Positions 38,614 to 47,149 of a stretch of DNA of 64,000 bases are shown one piece after another. The stretch's first letter is position 1, and every line of letters starts with the position of its first letter. Source of the stretch: Rhizobium leguminosarum (lineage in GTDB: Bacteria > Pseudomonadota > Alphaproteobacteria > Rhizobiales > Rhizobiaceae); NCBI RefSeq assembly GCF_001652265.1, contig NZ_LWBS01000033.1, forward strand, positions 87,322 to 151,321, read 5' to 3'. The notes beneath the pieces were generated by a model. The model was not told the origin of the DNA. It was given only the letters and a program-made list of their open reading frames with translations, and made no database searches. The translations under genes were made by a program, and so were the position numbers.

Positions 38614-38958
38614 CAAATATGATCCTGGAAGGAGCGGGCAATTGTTTGTGTGGTGAAGAAAATTTCGAGATCAGCGATAAAAACGATGCTTGCCTATGGT
38701 TTTCAATTGGTTAACGGCTAGCCCCGCGAGATGAACATTTTCGGGGTGAATGGCTCAAAACGAGAAATTTCATAGCGGTGGCGCAAAAGCAGCACGGTTG
38801 GGCCTGCCGCTGACGGCGTTTCTGTGATTCTCTCATGTTGCTTGCGGTTTTTTCGCCAATCGGTTTTTTCTTTCGCTACGATGGAAGACGTCGCCCGCTG
38901 CGTTCCCGAGTCGAACGCGTCCCCCCGTTCCGCTTGAGCAGTATCAAGAGCCAGGATC
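38614..38958. other. 345-bp divergent region between receptor and EamA genes
   Basis: No supported gene. It holds CCCCG ... CGGGG (around 38723-38747) as a weak hairpin and AT-rich stretches around 38650-38700 likely to be the receptor promoter. An 80-codon frame on the minus strand has no ribosome site. Confidence 0.4.
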
Positions 38959-39897
38959 ATGCACTCGGTTCTCAGAAACCCGATGAGAGGCATTGCGCTG
39001 AAAGTCTCGTCGGTCGTGGTCTTCCTGGCCATGCAGACCTTCATCAAGCTGGCCGGCTCGGACATTCCGCCGGGTCAGGTCACCTTCTGCAGGTCCTTCT
39101 TCGCGCTCTTCCCGATCATGGCCTATCTGGCCTATAACAGGCAGCTGCGCGCCGCCTTCTACACCGCCAATCCAATCGGTCACCTCAAGCGCGGCACGAT
39201 CGGCATCTTGTCGATGGCTTTCGGTTTCTACGGCCTCCTGCATCTGCCGCTGCCGGAGGCGATCGCGCTTGGCTACGCGTTGCCGCTCGTCGCCGTCATC
39301 TTCGCTGCCGTTTTCCTCGGCGAGACCGTGCGCATCTATCGCTGGAGCGCCGTCTTGGTCGGTATCGTCGGCGTCGCCATCGTTTCCTGGCCGAAACTCA
39401 CGCTGTTTCGCGACGGCGGCATGGAAGCCGAACAGGCCGTCGGGGCGCTCTGCGTGCTGTTCTCGGCCGTTCTCGGCGGCATGGCGATGATCCAGGTGCG
39501 CCGCCTCGTCGAAGAGGAGAAGACGGCGACGATCGTGCTGTATTTCTCGATCACCGCCTCGGTCTTCTCGCTGGCTTCTCTTCCCTTCGGCTGGCTCATC
39601 CTGCCATGGCCGACAGCGCTCTATCTGATCGCCGCCGGTTTTTGCGGCGGCGTCGCGCAGATCCTGTTGACGGAAAGTTACCGCCATGCCGATGTCTCCA
39701 CCATCGCGCCGTTCGAATATACCTCGATCCTGCTCGGCGGCATCGTCGCCTACTTCGTCTTCGGCGATGTGCCGAGCGTGACCATGCTGATTGGCACCGC
39801 CATCGTCGTCGCCGCTGGCATCTTCATCATTTATCGCGAGCATCAGCTGGGCATCGAACAGAGAGAGGCGCGCAAGGCCACGACGCCGCAAGCCTGA
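38959..39897 (+). CDS. EamA/DMT family transporter
   Basis: 312 aa with ten predicted membrane segments in two EamA repeats (first ~10-140, second ~155-290: GMAMIQVRRLVEEEKTATIVLYFS and STIAPFEYTSILLGGIVAYFVFGD). AGGATC precedes ATG 38959. Drug/metabolite transporters of this type export amino acids, riboflavin precursors or others; the substrate is not evident. Inner membrane. Confidence 0.9.
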   Translation: MHSVLRNPMRGIALKVSSVVVFLAMQTFIKLAGSDIPPGQVTFCRSFFALFPIMAYLAYNRQLRAAFYTANPIGHLKRGTIGILSMAFGFYGLLHLPLPEAIALGYALPLVAVIFAAVFLGETVRIYRWSAVLVGIVGVAIVSWPKLTLFRDGGMEAEQAVGALCVLFSAVLGGMAMIQVRRLVEEEKTATIVLYFSITASVFSLASLPFGWLILPWPTALYLIAAGFCGGVAQILLTESYRHADVSTIAPFEYTSILLGGIVAYFVFGDVPSVTMLIGTAIVVAAGIFIIYREHQLGIEQREARKATTPQA

Positions 39898-39973
39898 CGC
39901 CCGCCAGCGCGCGATATCGGTTTTAACGCGAAGATTGCGGTGGCTTGAAACTTGCTCTCAAGGAGGGAAAAGA

Positions 39974-40072
39974 GTGGTGAATTCTTGGGATACCGTCGGC
40001 CTGTGGAATATGATTGTTGAAGATGAGAGAGTATCATTTATTCCAAGCTGTGCATGTCTGAATGGCCGCTGA
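39974..40072 (+). CDS. possible 32-codon leader peptide
   Basis: A strong AAGGAGG (39960-39966) sits 7 nt before GTG 39974 and the short frame encodes VVNSWDTVGLWNMIVEDERV, then ...SCACLNGR, ending 18 nt before the next gene. Its closeness and strong ribosome site suggest a small upstream ORF that could couple or attenuate translation of the downstream gene. No similarity is recognised. Confidence 0.4.
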   Translation: MVNSWDTVGLWNMIVEDERVSFIPSCACLNGR

Positions 40073-40090
40073 TGCCGGAGGCGCTCTCGG

Positions 40091-41014
40091 GTGTCGTTGC
40101 TCCGAACGCTGGCCGGCGAGCGGGGGGTGGAGAAAAGCATAATGGCATTCACAGCGGAGCAATTGGTGGGGAGCTCTTCCTTTCTGATGAGCATTCGCTT
40201 TTTGGCTGGGCAGATGCGCGGCATGTTCGATGCCGGTCCGCGGCTGGCGCGATTGCTCGCCTCCCATCAACGCTGGATGTTGACCCAGACTGCCTATTCC
40301 CTCCACCTGGAATATGATCCGCGCGACCCGACCTCGGGTTTCACCGCCGTTCGGCTGACCGGGCGTATCACCGCGCACAAGGTGGCGAGCCGCAACACCG
40401 TGCTCGCCTTCATCGAAGAACTCTATACCTACCGCTTCATAACCCACACGCCCGGCGACGAGCGGCGGCGACCACGTCATTTCGAACCGGCCGACGTCAG
40501 CCATCAGGGAATGTTTGCCTGGCTTTTCTCCAATCTCGGTGCGCTCGACCTGCTCGACGGCGGTCAAAGGGCAGCCTTTTTCCAGGCAAATCCATCGTTG
40601 ATGCGGCTCATTCAGCCGCGCATTGCCCGCCATTGCCTCGAAGATGCCGCCTGGCGCGAACCGCCGGAGCAGGTAGCGCTGTTCCTCTGGACGGAAGCCG
40701 GCGGCCTCGTCGTCGACAATTTCATCGCCCGGATGGATTTGGGAAGCAGCGAGCCGGAGCGGCTGTCCGTCGGCCGTGTCGAGACTCGAGCGCTTGCTGC
40801 CGATTTTATGATGTCGCGCACGCACCTGCAGCGGCTGCTGGCAAAAGCGGCGCAGCGCGGCTGCGTCGGCTGGCATGATGAGCCGCGTAAGACGCACCTT
40901 TGGATATCGCGGGATTTCGTCGAGGAATATTGCGCCTGGCAGGCGGTCAAGTTCGCCTATGTCGACGAGGCCTTCGAATGGGCAAAGGCCCAGATCGAGG
41001 AAATGGCAATTTGA
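40091..41014 (+). CDS. uncharacterised protein, possible winged-helix regulator
   Basis: 307 aa from GTG 40091 (GGAGG 9 nt upstream); ATG 40142 is an alternative with GGAG upstream. I do not recognise a named family. Residues ~235-290 (RVETRALAADFMMSRTHLQRLLAKAAQRGCVGWHDEPRKTHLWISRDFVEEY) read like a helix-turn-helix followed by a wing, and the middle contains RRRPRHFEPADVSHQGM and QRWMLTQTAYSLHLEYDP. MarR- or rep-like DNA-binding is an inference only. No membrane segment. It is preceded 18 nt upstream by a small ORF with a strong ribosome site. Confidence 0.65.
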   Translation: MSLLRTLAGERGVEKSIMAFTAEQLVGSSSFLMSIRFLAGQMRGMFDAGPRLARLLASHQRWMLTQTAYSLHLEYDPRDPTSGFTAVRLTGRITAHKVASRNTVLAFIEELYTYRFITHTPGDERRRPRHFEPADVSHQGMFAWLFSNLGALDLLDGGQRAAFFQANPSLMRLIQPRIARHCLEDAAWREPPEQVALFLWTEAGGLVVDNFIARMDLGSSEPERLSVGRVETRALAADFMMSRTHLQRLLAKAAQRGCVGWHDEPRKTHLWISRDFVEEYCAWQAVKFAYVDEAFEWAKAQIEEMAI

Positions 41015-41173
41015 TCAGAGAACGATTGCCGCAGTGCCTGCGCCAATGCGGCATCCGGCGTCGGCCGGCTTGACCGAAAGCTCACGCTCATATTCCCGCG
41101 CAGCACAGACGGCAACGCGGATATGCTCGAAGGTTTCGATGTTGCGCAGAAGCGATATCAGGATCGTCGACAT
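41015..41173 (-). CDS. possible small protein, 52 aa
   Basis: Starts ATG 41173 and stops immediately next to the end of the gene at 40091-41014. It encodes MSTILISLLRNIETFEHIRV and then AAREYERELSV, an amphipathic start. The ribosome site is poor. It lies just past the terminator of the 63-aa frame at 41218. Not recognised; low confidence. Confidence 0.35.
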   Translation of the reverse strand: MSTILISLLRNIETFEHIRVAVCAAREYERELSVKPADAGCRIGAGTAAIVL

Positions 41174-41196
41174 TCAGGTTGCTCTTGACACGAAAG

Positions 41197-41215
41197 GGCA
41201 GGCGAAGTGCCTGCC
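41197..41215 (-). terminator. small hairpin terminator
   Basis: GGCAGGC (41197-41203) and GCCTGCC (41209-41215) with a 5-nt loop, followed on the minus strand by CTTTCGTG. It lies 2 nt past the stop of the 63-codon frame at 41218-41409. Confidence 0.55.
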
Positions 41216-41217
41216 GC

Positions 41218-41409
41218 TTAATATTGCTGGAAGTCGGAGAAGATCGCGTTCGGGCGCGCCGTACGGCTGTTGATGCCGGTGCCGCGGGCAATCATCTGTT
41301 CGTTCGTGGCAAAGCCGAAACGGCTGTAGCCTTGAGTGGAACGAACCTGGTCGCCGGCGAGGCGAAGGGTTTCAAACCCGCTATGGATAGGACGAAAACG
41401 CTTGTTCAT
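41218..41409 (-). CDS. small hypothetical protein, 63 aa
   Basis: ATG 41409 with AGGAACC 5 nt upstream; the product starts MNKRFRPIHSGFETLRLAGD and ends NAIFSDFQQY. The terminator 2 nt after its stop and the good ribosome site support expression. It is basic, hydrophilic and of no family I know. Confidence 0.55.
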   Translation of the reverse strand: MNKRFRPIHSGFETLRLAGDQVRSTQGYSRFGFATNEQMIARGTGINSRTARPNAIFSDFQQY

Positions 41410-41540
41410 GGCCTTGGTTCCTGTGATTCCTCCCAAGACACAGCTGATATTGCGATGCAGCATAGATTCCGCAATGCATCACGGCGGGATGCAGCCATGC
41501 GAAAAACGCATGGATTGATTCACAAATTATTCAACTTTGG

Positions 41541-42443
41541 CTAATTTCTAAGCAAAGAGAGGGACTTAAGCTTCGCTTGAAAGGCGAGCAGGTCGTTCCA
41601 AGCCAGCCGCTTGTTTACAGGTGCGGTTAACAGATCCTGCGGATGCAGGCTGGCTATGGCAGGAATGACACAGTCTGCAACGGCAATCTCCTTCCAGCGG
41701 CCGCGCAGGCCGTGAATCGTATCGTTTTCGCCGAAGAAGAAACGCGCCGAAAAATTGCCGAGCAGCAGGATCGCCTTGGGTTCGGCAAGCGCGATCTGCC
41801 GCTCGATGAAGGGTCGGCAGATGTCCATTTCCGCCGCCGAGGGCGCGCGATTGCCAGGCGGGCGCCAGGGGATGACCTGCGTCAGCAGAATGGCTGAGCG
41901 CTTCAGCCCGATCGCCGCCAGCATCTTGTCGAACAGCTGGCCGGATTTCCCCGAGAAGGGCATGCCTTCGCGATCGTCTTCGGCGCTCGGCGCCGAGCCG
42001 ATCACCATGATCCCGCTTTCGGCATCGCCGCTGGCAAAGATGGTCGAGCGGGCGCTGTGCTTGAGGTTGCAGCTGCTGAAGGCTTCAATCGCGGTCTTGA
42101 GTTCGACAAGCGATCGCGCAGTTTCGGCGACGAAGCGCGCCTGCTGCACCGCCTCGCCGTCCGGGATTGCCGGCTGCGGACCGGACGCTGCGCGTTCGGC
42201 AGGCGCTGGGCGCGTCGCTGCATTCGGACGCGGCGGTGCCTGACCTGGGGCAGGGCGTTTCCCAGCGGCAGGATGTTGCTGCTGCGCCTGCGCCGCCGAC
42301 GGGCGGCGCGCGGCCTTCATCGCCTCGAACTCGGCGAAGCGGTCGATCGCCTCTTCCTCCAGCAGCCATTCCACGCCGGCATCCGCATGGAAATGCAGAA
42401 GCGCTGCAACCTCGGCGGGGGAAAGGTCGTTGGCGGAGATCAT
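41541..42443 (-). CDS. uracil-DNA glycosylase family 4/5-like protein
   Basis: 300 aa. A Pro/Ala/Gln-rich linker (~45-95) separates a short N-terminal region from a UDG-fold domain: MVIGSAPSAEDDREGMPFSGKSG (motif A region), LLTQVIPWRPPGNRAPSAAEM, LLLGNFSARFFFGE and ASLHPQDLL (the HPS-type motif). In active family 4 enzymes motif A reads GEAPG and four Cys bind a 4Fe-4S cluster; here it reads GSAPS and only three Cys are present. It is probably a divergent member with uncertain activity. Uracil removal from DNA is the family role. Confidence 0.8.
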   Translation of the reverse strand: MISANDLSPAEVAALLHFHADAGVEWLLEEEAIDRFAEFEAMKAARRPSAAQAQQQHPAAGKRPAPGQAPPRPNAATRPAPAERAASGPQPAIPDGEAVQQARFVAETARSLVELKTAIEAFSSCNLKHSARSTIFASGDAESGIMVIGSAPSAEDDREGMPFSGKSGQLFDKMLAAIGLKRSAILLTQVIPWRPPGNRAPSAAEMDICRPFIERQIALAEPKAILLLGNFSARFFFGENDTIHGLRGRWKEIAVADCVIPAIASLHPQDLLTAPVNKRLAWNDLLAFQAKLKSLSLLRN

Positions 42444-42477
42444 GCGGCAAGTCTAGCGGAGTGACAGGGGCATTGAA

Positions 42478-42503
42478 AGGGCGGGCGGCAGATTGCCCGC
42501 CCT
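42478..42503 (-). terminator. rho-independent terminator of the Hsp70-like gene
   Basis: AGGGCGGGC (42478-42486) and GCCCGCCCT (42495-42503) form a perfect 9-bp stem with an 8-nt loop, 9 nt past the stop of the gene at 42512-43804. TTCAATG follows in the minus direction; the T-run is short. Confidence 0.65.
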
Positions 42504-42511
42504 TGTCGACG

Positions 42512-43804
42512 CTATTGCACAGTCCATTGTGCGATGTCGCCGCGTTCGCCGATCAGCGCCAGACCATGGGCGATCGACAACAGTTCGCCGCCGCTTTCGA
42601 TCCGGTCGTTCGCGAAGCGTTCGGTGAAGATGCGGCGCACCGCCGGCACGAAGGAGGTGCCGCCGGTCAAGAACACCTTGTCGATCTCCGCAGGCTTCGT
42701 CTCTGTCTTGTCGAGCACGTCGTCGAGCGCGCCTTCGATGCGGGCAAGGTCCTCGGCGATCCAGCCTTCGAAGTCGCTCCGCTTGATGCTGCGATGTCCG
42801 CCGCGGCCGAGCGGCGCGAAATCGAAAGGCGCCTCCTCCGAGGCCGACAACGCCATCTTCGTCGCCGACACCGCCTGATAAAGCGGGTAGCCCTCGTCAT
42901 GGTCGATGAGGTCGATGAAGATTTCGAGCTTTTCCGGCTCCAGGCTGGTGCGCACCAGCTTCTTCAGATCCTCGAATTCGCGCGTCGTCTTGAAGATCGA
43001 CAGCTGGTTCCAGCGGCCGAAGCTGGAATAGTAGTTGGACGGCACTTCGAGGATCTTGTCGAAGCTTTTGAAATGGCTGCCCTTGCCGATCAGCGGCGCG
43101 ACGATGTTGTCGATCATCCTGTAGTCGAAATGGTCGCCGGCGACACCGACGCCGGAATGGCCGATCGGCGTTGCCGTCAGCTTGCCGGCGATGGTTTCGA
43201 AGCGGATCAGCGAATAGTCGGTCGTGCCGCCGCCGAAATCCGCGACCAGCACGGTGGCATCCCGCTTCAGGTTCTGCGCGAAGTAGAAGGCGGCGGCGAC
43301 CGGCTCATAGACATAGTGGATCTCGGGAAAACCGAAGCGCGACAGCGCCTCATTGTAGCGTTCGGTTGCCAGCGCCGGATCGGGGCTGGCGCCGGCAAAA
43401 TGCACCGGCCGGCCGGTGACGATGCGGCTGACGTCTGAAGGCCAGTTGTCGCCGGCGTAGTTGCGCAGGCGCCGCACGAAGACCTCCATCAGATCCTCGA
43501 AATTATGCCGCTTGGCAAAGATCAGCGTGCCCTGGAACAGCGCGCTCGCCGCAAAGGTCTTGATCGACTGCAGAAAGCGACATTCGCCGGGATTGTCGAT
43601 GAATTGGCGGATCGCCGCATGGCCCGCTTCCACCTTCAGTGCTGACGCGCCGAGCTGGGCATCCTTCATGAAGGAAAGCGCCGTGCGCATGCTGTCTGCC
43701 GTACCCTCCGTGCTCGTGAACGCCATCGAGCGCGTCGCCCCGCCATCCGCCATGGCGAGAACCGTATTCGTCGTGCCGAAGTCGAAACCCAGCGCCTGAG
43801 CCAT
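42512..43804 (-). CDS. yegD: YegD-type Hsp70-like protein
   Basis: 430 aa, an isolated actin-like ATPase domain of the Hsp70 family without a substrate-binding domain. MAQALGFDFGTTNTVLAMADG is phosphate 1, VLVADFGGGTTDYSL is phosphate 2, and VFLTGGTSFVPAVRRIF is the adenosine motif. This is the YegD architecture; role as a co-chaperone or sensor is not settled. Cytoplasmic. Terminator at 42478-42503. Start ATG 43804. Confidence 0.92.
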   Translation of the reverse strand: MAQALGFDFGTTNTVLAMADGGATRSMAFTSTEGTADSMRTALSFMKDAQLGASALKVEAGHAAIRQFIDNPGECRFLQSIKTFAASALFQGTLIFAKRHNFEDLMEVFVRRLRNYAGDNWPSDVSRIVTGRPVHFAGASPDPALATERYNEALSRFGFPEIHYVYEPVAAAFYFAQNLKRDATVLVADFGGGTTDYSLIRFETIAGKLTATPIGHSGVGVAGDHFDYRMIDNIVAPLIGKGSHFKSFDKILEVPSNYYSSFGRWNQLSIFKTTREFEDLKKLVRTSLEPEKLEIFIDLIDHDEGYPLYQAVSATKMALSASEEAPFDFAPLGRGGHRSIKRSDFEGWIAEDLARIEGALDDVLDKTETKPAEIDKVFLTGGTSFVPAVRRIFTERFANDRIESGGELLSIAHGLALIGERGDIAQWTVQ

Positions 43805-43960
43805 GCCCGCACCTCTTCATGCCGATTGTTGTTGGAGACGGAGCATCGCTCCGCAAAAGGGCGTGAGACGCCCCGATTCAGGAGGGCGGTTGATGCCACA
43901 GGGGCGTGGCACATTCAAGGGGATTGAAGGGCTTATATCTCTCGTAGCTACGCTGCTTTC

Positions 43961-43988
43961 CCTTCTTCTCCCTGGCGGGAGAAGAAGG
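43961..43988. repeat. 12-bp-arm palindrome, intergenic
   Basis: CCTTCTTCTCCC (43961-43972), TGGC, GGGAGAAGAAGG (43977-43988). It lies past the end of the RND permease gene, without a T-run; the CTTCTCCC/GGGAGAAG hairpin is a frequent intergenic unit in rhizobial genomes. Confidence 0.5.
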
Positions 43989-44032
43989 TCGTCGCAAGGC
44001 AAGTCAGCGCTGCCGAGGCTCGTAGGCCGCCG

Positions 44033-47000
44033 TCACTCGGCGGCCATTGCTCTTGCCTCTTCCAACTCCGGCTCCTCGACCTTCTTCTGGCCAGTCAGCC
44101 GGCCGAGGAAGTTTCCGAAGCGGTCCATCTCGACGAAGATGACGGGGGTGATGAAGAGCGTCAGCATCTGCGAGACGATCAGGCCGCCGACGACGGCGAT
44201 GCCGAGCGGTTGACGCAGTTCCGAGCTTGCGCCGGTGCCGAGCGCGATCGGCAGGGCGCCAAGCAGGGCACAGAAGGTCGTCATCATGATCGGCCGGAAG
44301 CGTCGCACGCAGGCTTCGTGGATTGCAGCCGTCGCCTTTTCGCCCGTCGTGCGCATGGTTTCCACCGCCACGTCGATCATCATGATCGCGTTCTTCTTGA
44401 CGATGCCGATCAGCATCAAGAGGCCGATCAGGGCGATGATCGACAGGTCGAATCCCATGATCTTCAATGCCAGCAGCGCACCGAATGCCGCGGCCGGAAG
44501 GCCGGACAGGATGGTGAGCGGGTGGATGAAGCTTTCATAGAGCACGCCGAGCACAACATAGATAGTCAGCACCGCCGCCAGGATCAGATAGGGCGTATTG
44601 CCCTGCGACTGCTGGAAGATCTCGGCCGTACCGCCATAGGACGTGAAGACGTCTGCCGGCATGGCGATGTCCTTCTTGATCTGGTCGATCGCCGCCGTCG
44701 CATCGCTGAGCGAGACGTCTTCCGGCAGGTTGAAGGAAACGGTGGTCGAGACCAGCTGGCCCGTCTGGTTGATGGTGACCGGGCCGGTGGTGCGTTGGAC
44801 ATGCGCGAAGTTCGAAAGCGGCACCAGGCTGCCATTGGCAGAGGCGACACGGATCTCCGAGAGCTTCTGATCGTCCCAGGGTTTGCTGGTATCGTATTCG
44901 ACGATGACGTCGTAGCTGTCGCCGGTCGACTGGATTTCCGCAGCGGAATATCCGCTGAAGGATTCCTGCAGCGTCGTGCGCAGCGTGTCGTTGTCGATCC
45001 CGTAGGCGGCTGCTCGCTCGGTATCGATGACGATATTGGCCTGCAGGGCGTTGTTCTGGGCATCCGATGTCACGTCGGTGAACAGGCGCTCCTTGCGCAT
45101 CGCCGCCTGGATCTTGCCGGCCCAGAGGTTGGTCTGATCCGCACTCAGCGCCTGCACCACCAACTGATATTGGCTGGCGGTCTGGCGGCCGCCGAAGCGC
45201 AAGCTCTGGTTCGGTGTCACGAAGGCCTGAATGCCTGGGATCTTGTTGATCGCCGTGCGCAGCTCGCGCAGCGTCTGATCTAGCGGCGGACGGTCCTTCT
45301 TGTCCTTGAGTTCGACGAACATCGAGCCGTTGTTCTGTGGTTTGTTGGGATTGCCGCCGATCGTCGACATCACGTGGTTGACCGCCGGGTTCGCCTTGAC
45401 GGCGGCTGCCGCCTGCTGTTGCAGCGCTTCCATGGCGGAATAGGAAATGTCCTGCCGGGCCTGCGTGCTGATCGTCAGGCGGCCGATATCTTCCTGCGGG
45501 AAGAAGCTCGTCGGTAGCGCCATGAAGAAATAGATGGTCAGCGCGACCGAGGCGAGGAAAACGCCGAGGATCGTCAGGCGATGCTGAAGGCACCAGCCGA
45601 CAGCCCTGTCATAGCCGCGCAGCGTCCGTTCGAAGCCGGCATCGAAGATGCGGATGATGAGCGGCGGGCGGCTCTGGTGATTGGACAGACGTGAGGCGAG
45701 CATCGGCGTCACGGTCAGCGAGACGATGGCCGAGGAGATGATGGCGATGGCAACCACCATGCCGAATTCGTTGAACACGCGGCCGACGACGCCGCCCATC
45801 AGCAGGATCGGGATGAAGACCGCAATCAGCGAGACCGACATGGAAATGATGGTGTAGCTGACTTCGCCCGCACCCTTGATCGCCGCTTCCCGCACCGGCA
45901 TGCCTTCTTCGACATGGCGCAGGATATTCTCGAGCATGACGATTGCGTCATCCACCACGAGCCCCACCGCGAGCGTCAGCCCGAGCAGCGAGATGTTGTC
46001 GATGCTGTAGCCCAGCACATACATCATGCCGAAGGTCGAGATCAGCGACAGCGGAACGGCGAGCCCGGGAATGATCGTTGCCGTGGCATGGCCGGTGAAG
46101 AGGTAGATGACGAGAACGACGAGGCCGATCGTCAGGAGCAGCGTGAACTTCACATCGGAGATGGCATCGCGAATCGGCTTTGCGGCATCGTTCATGACGA
46201 CGGTGTTAACCGAAGGCGGGATTTCGGCGTGAAGCTGCGGCAGCTTGGCGTTGATCGCATCGACGACATCGACCGTGTTGGCATCCGGCTGACGCTGGAT
46301 GGCGAGGATGATGCCGCGCTGGCCGTCATACCAGCTGCCGGTATACTGGTTTTCGACACTGTCCTGCACATCGGCGATATCGCCAAGGTGGACGGGCGCA
46401 CCGTTCGGATTAGCAATGACGAGCGAGCGGAATTGTTCGGCATTCGTGCGCTGCGTATTCGCCGTGATGGTCATGCTCTGCGAATTATTCTGCAGCGTTC
46501 CCACAGGCTGCTGGCTATTGGCCGCAGCAAGCGCCTTGTTGACGGTGTCGATGCCGATGCCGCGGGTAAGCAGCTTGTTGGGATCGACCTCGACGCGGAC
46601 GGCATAGGTCTGCGCACCATAGACGCTGACCTGGGCAACGCCGGCAAGGGTGGAAAGCGATGGCGAGATAATGTCCTCGGCGATCTCGTCGAGCTTGCTG
46701 CGCGGCATGGTGTTGCTCTGCACGGAGAGCAGCATCACAGGCGCATCGGCCGGGTTGGTCTTGCGATAGCTCGGCGGCGTCGTCAGATTGTCGGGCAGCT
46801 GCCGGGTCGCATGTGAGATCGCGGCCTGCACATCGGCTGCCGCTGCGTCGATATCGCGGTTGAGATCGAACTGCAGCACGATGCTGGTGCTGCCGAGCGA
46901 ACTGGAGGCGCTGATTTCGGTGATCCCGGGAATGGTCTCGAACTGCTTGATCAGCGGTGTCGAAACCGAGGTCGCCATCGTCTGCGGCGAGGCGCCGCTC

Positions 47001-47149
47001 AACTGCGCCGAAACGTTGATAGTGGGAAAATCGACCTGCGGCAGGGCCGCGACCGGCACGAGCTGGTAACCGGCAAGACCGGCCAGGATAACGCCGATGG
47101 CAAGCAGCGTCGTCGCGACGGGGCGCTGGATGCAGAAATTGGGGATCAT
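44033..47149 (-). CDS. RND multidrug efflux permease (AcrB/MdtB family)
   Basis: 1038 aa, HAE1-size. N-terminal FCIQRPVATTLLAIGVILAGLAGYQLVPVAALPQVDFPTINV, TM4 proton-relay LAVGLVVDDAIVMLENI with the Asp-Asp pair, and the TM10 region. The large periplasmic loops have the porter-domain motifs (SAQLSGASPQTMATSV and GGRQTASQYQLVVQALSADQ). It exports drugs or other amphiphiles using the proton gradient together with the adaptor at 47146. Coupled to it by ATGA. No TolC gene is nearby, so an outer-membrane factor must come from elsewhere. Confidence 0.94.
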   Translation of the reverse strand: MIPNFCIQRPVATTLLAIGVILAGLAGYQLVPVAALPQVDFPTINVSAQLSGASPQTMATSVSTPLIKQFETIPGITEISASSSLGSTSIVLQFDLNRDIDAAAADVQAAISHATRQLPDNLTTPPSYRKTNPADAPVMLLSVQSNTMPRSKLDEIAEDIISPSLSTLAGVAQVSVYGAQTYAVRVEVDPNKLLTRGIGIDTVNKALAAANSQQPVGTLQNNSQSMTITANTQRTNAEQFRSLVIANPNGAPVHLGDIADVQDSVENQYTGSWYDGQRGIILAIQRQPDANTVDVVDAINAKLPQLHAEIPPSVNTVVMNDAAKPIRDAISDVKFTLLLTIGLVVLVIYLFTGHATATIIPGLAVPLSLISTFGMMYVLGYSIDNISLLGLTLAVGLVVDDAIVMLENILRHVEEGMPVREAAIKGAGEVSYTIISMSVSLIAVFIPILLMGGVVGRVFNEFGMVVAIAIISSAIVSLTVTPMLASRLSNHQSRPPLIIRIFDAGFERTLRGYDRAVGWCLQHRLTILGVFLASVALTIYFFMALPTSFFPQEDIGRLTISTQARQDISYSAMEALQQQAAAAVKANPAVNHVMSTIGGNPNKPQNNGSMFVELKDKKDRPPLDQTLRELRTAINKIPGIQAFVTPNQSLRFGGRQTASQYQLVVQALSADQTNLWAGKIQAAMRKERLFTDVTSDAQNNALQANIVIDTERAAAYGIDNDTLRTTLQESFSGYSAAEIQSTGDSYDVIVEYDTSKPWDDQKLSEIRVASANGSLVPLSNFAHVQRTTGPVTINQTGQLVSTTVSFNLPEDVSLSDATAAIDQIKKDIAMPADVFTSYGGTAEIFQQSQGNTPYLILAAVLTIYVVLGVLYESFIHPLTILSGLPAAAFGALLALKIMGFDLSIIALIGLLMLIGIVKKNAIMMIDVAVETMRTTGEKATAAIHEACVRRFRPIMMTTFCALLGALPIALGTGASSELRQPLGIAVVGGLIVSQMLTLFITPVIFVEMDRFGNFLGRLTGQKKVEEPELEEARAMAAE

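Noticed and set aside
38718..39065. 115-codon frame overlapping the EamA start
   Set aside because: No ribosome site, overlaps the transporter, low-complexity Arg/Thr content.
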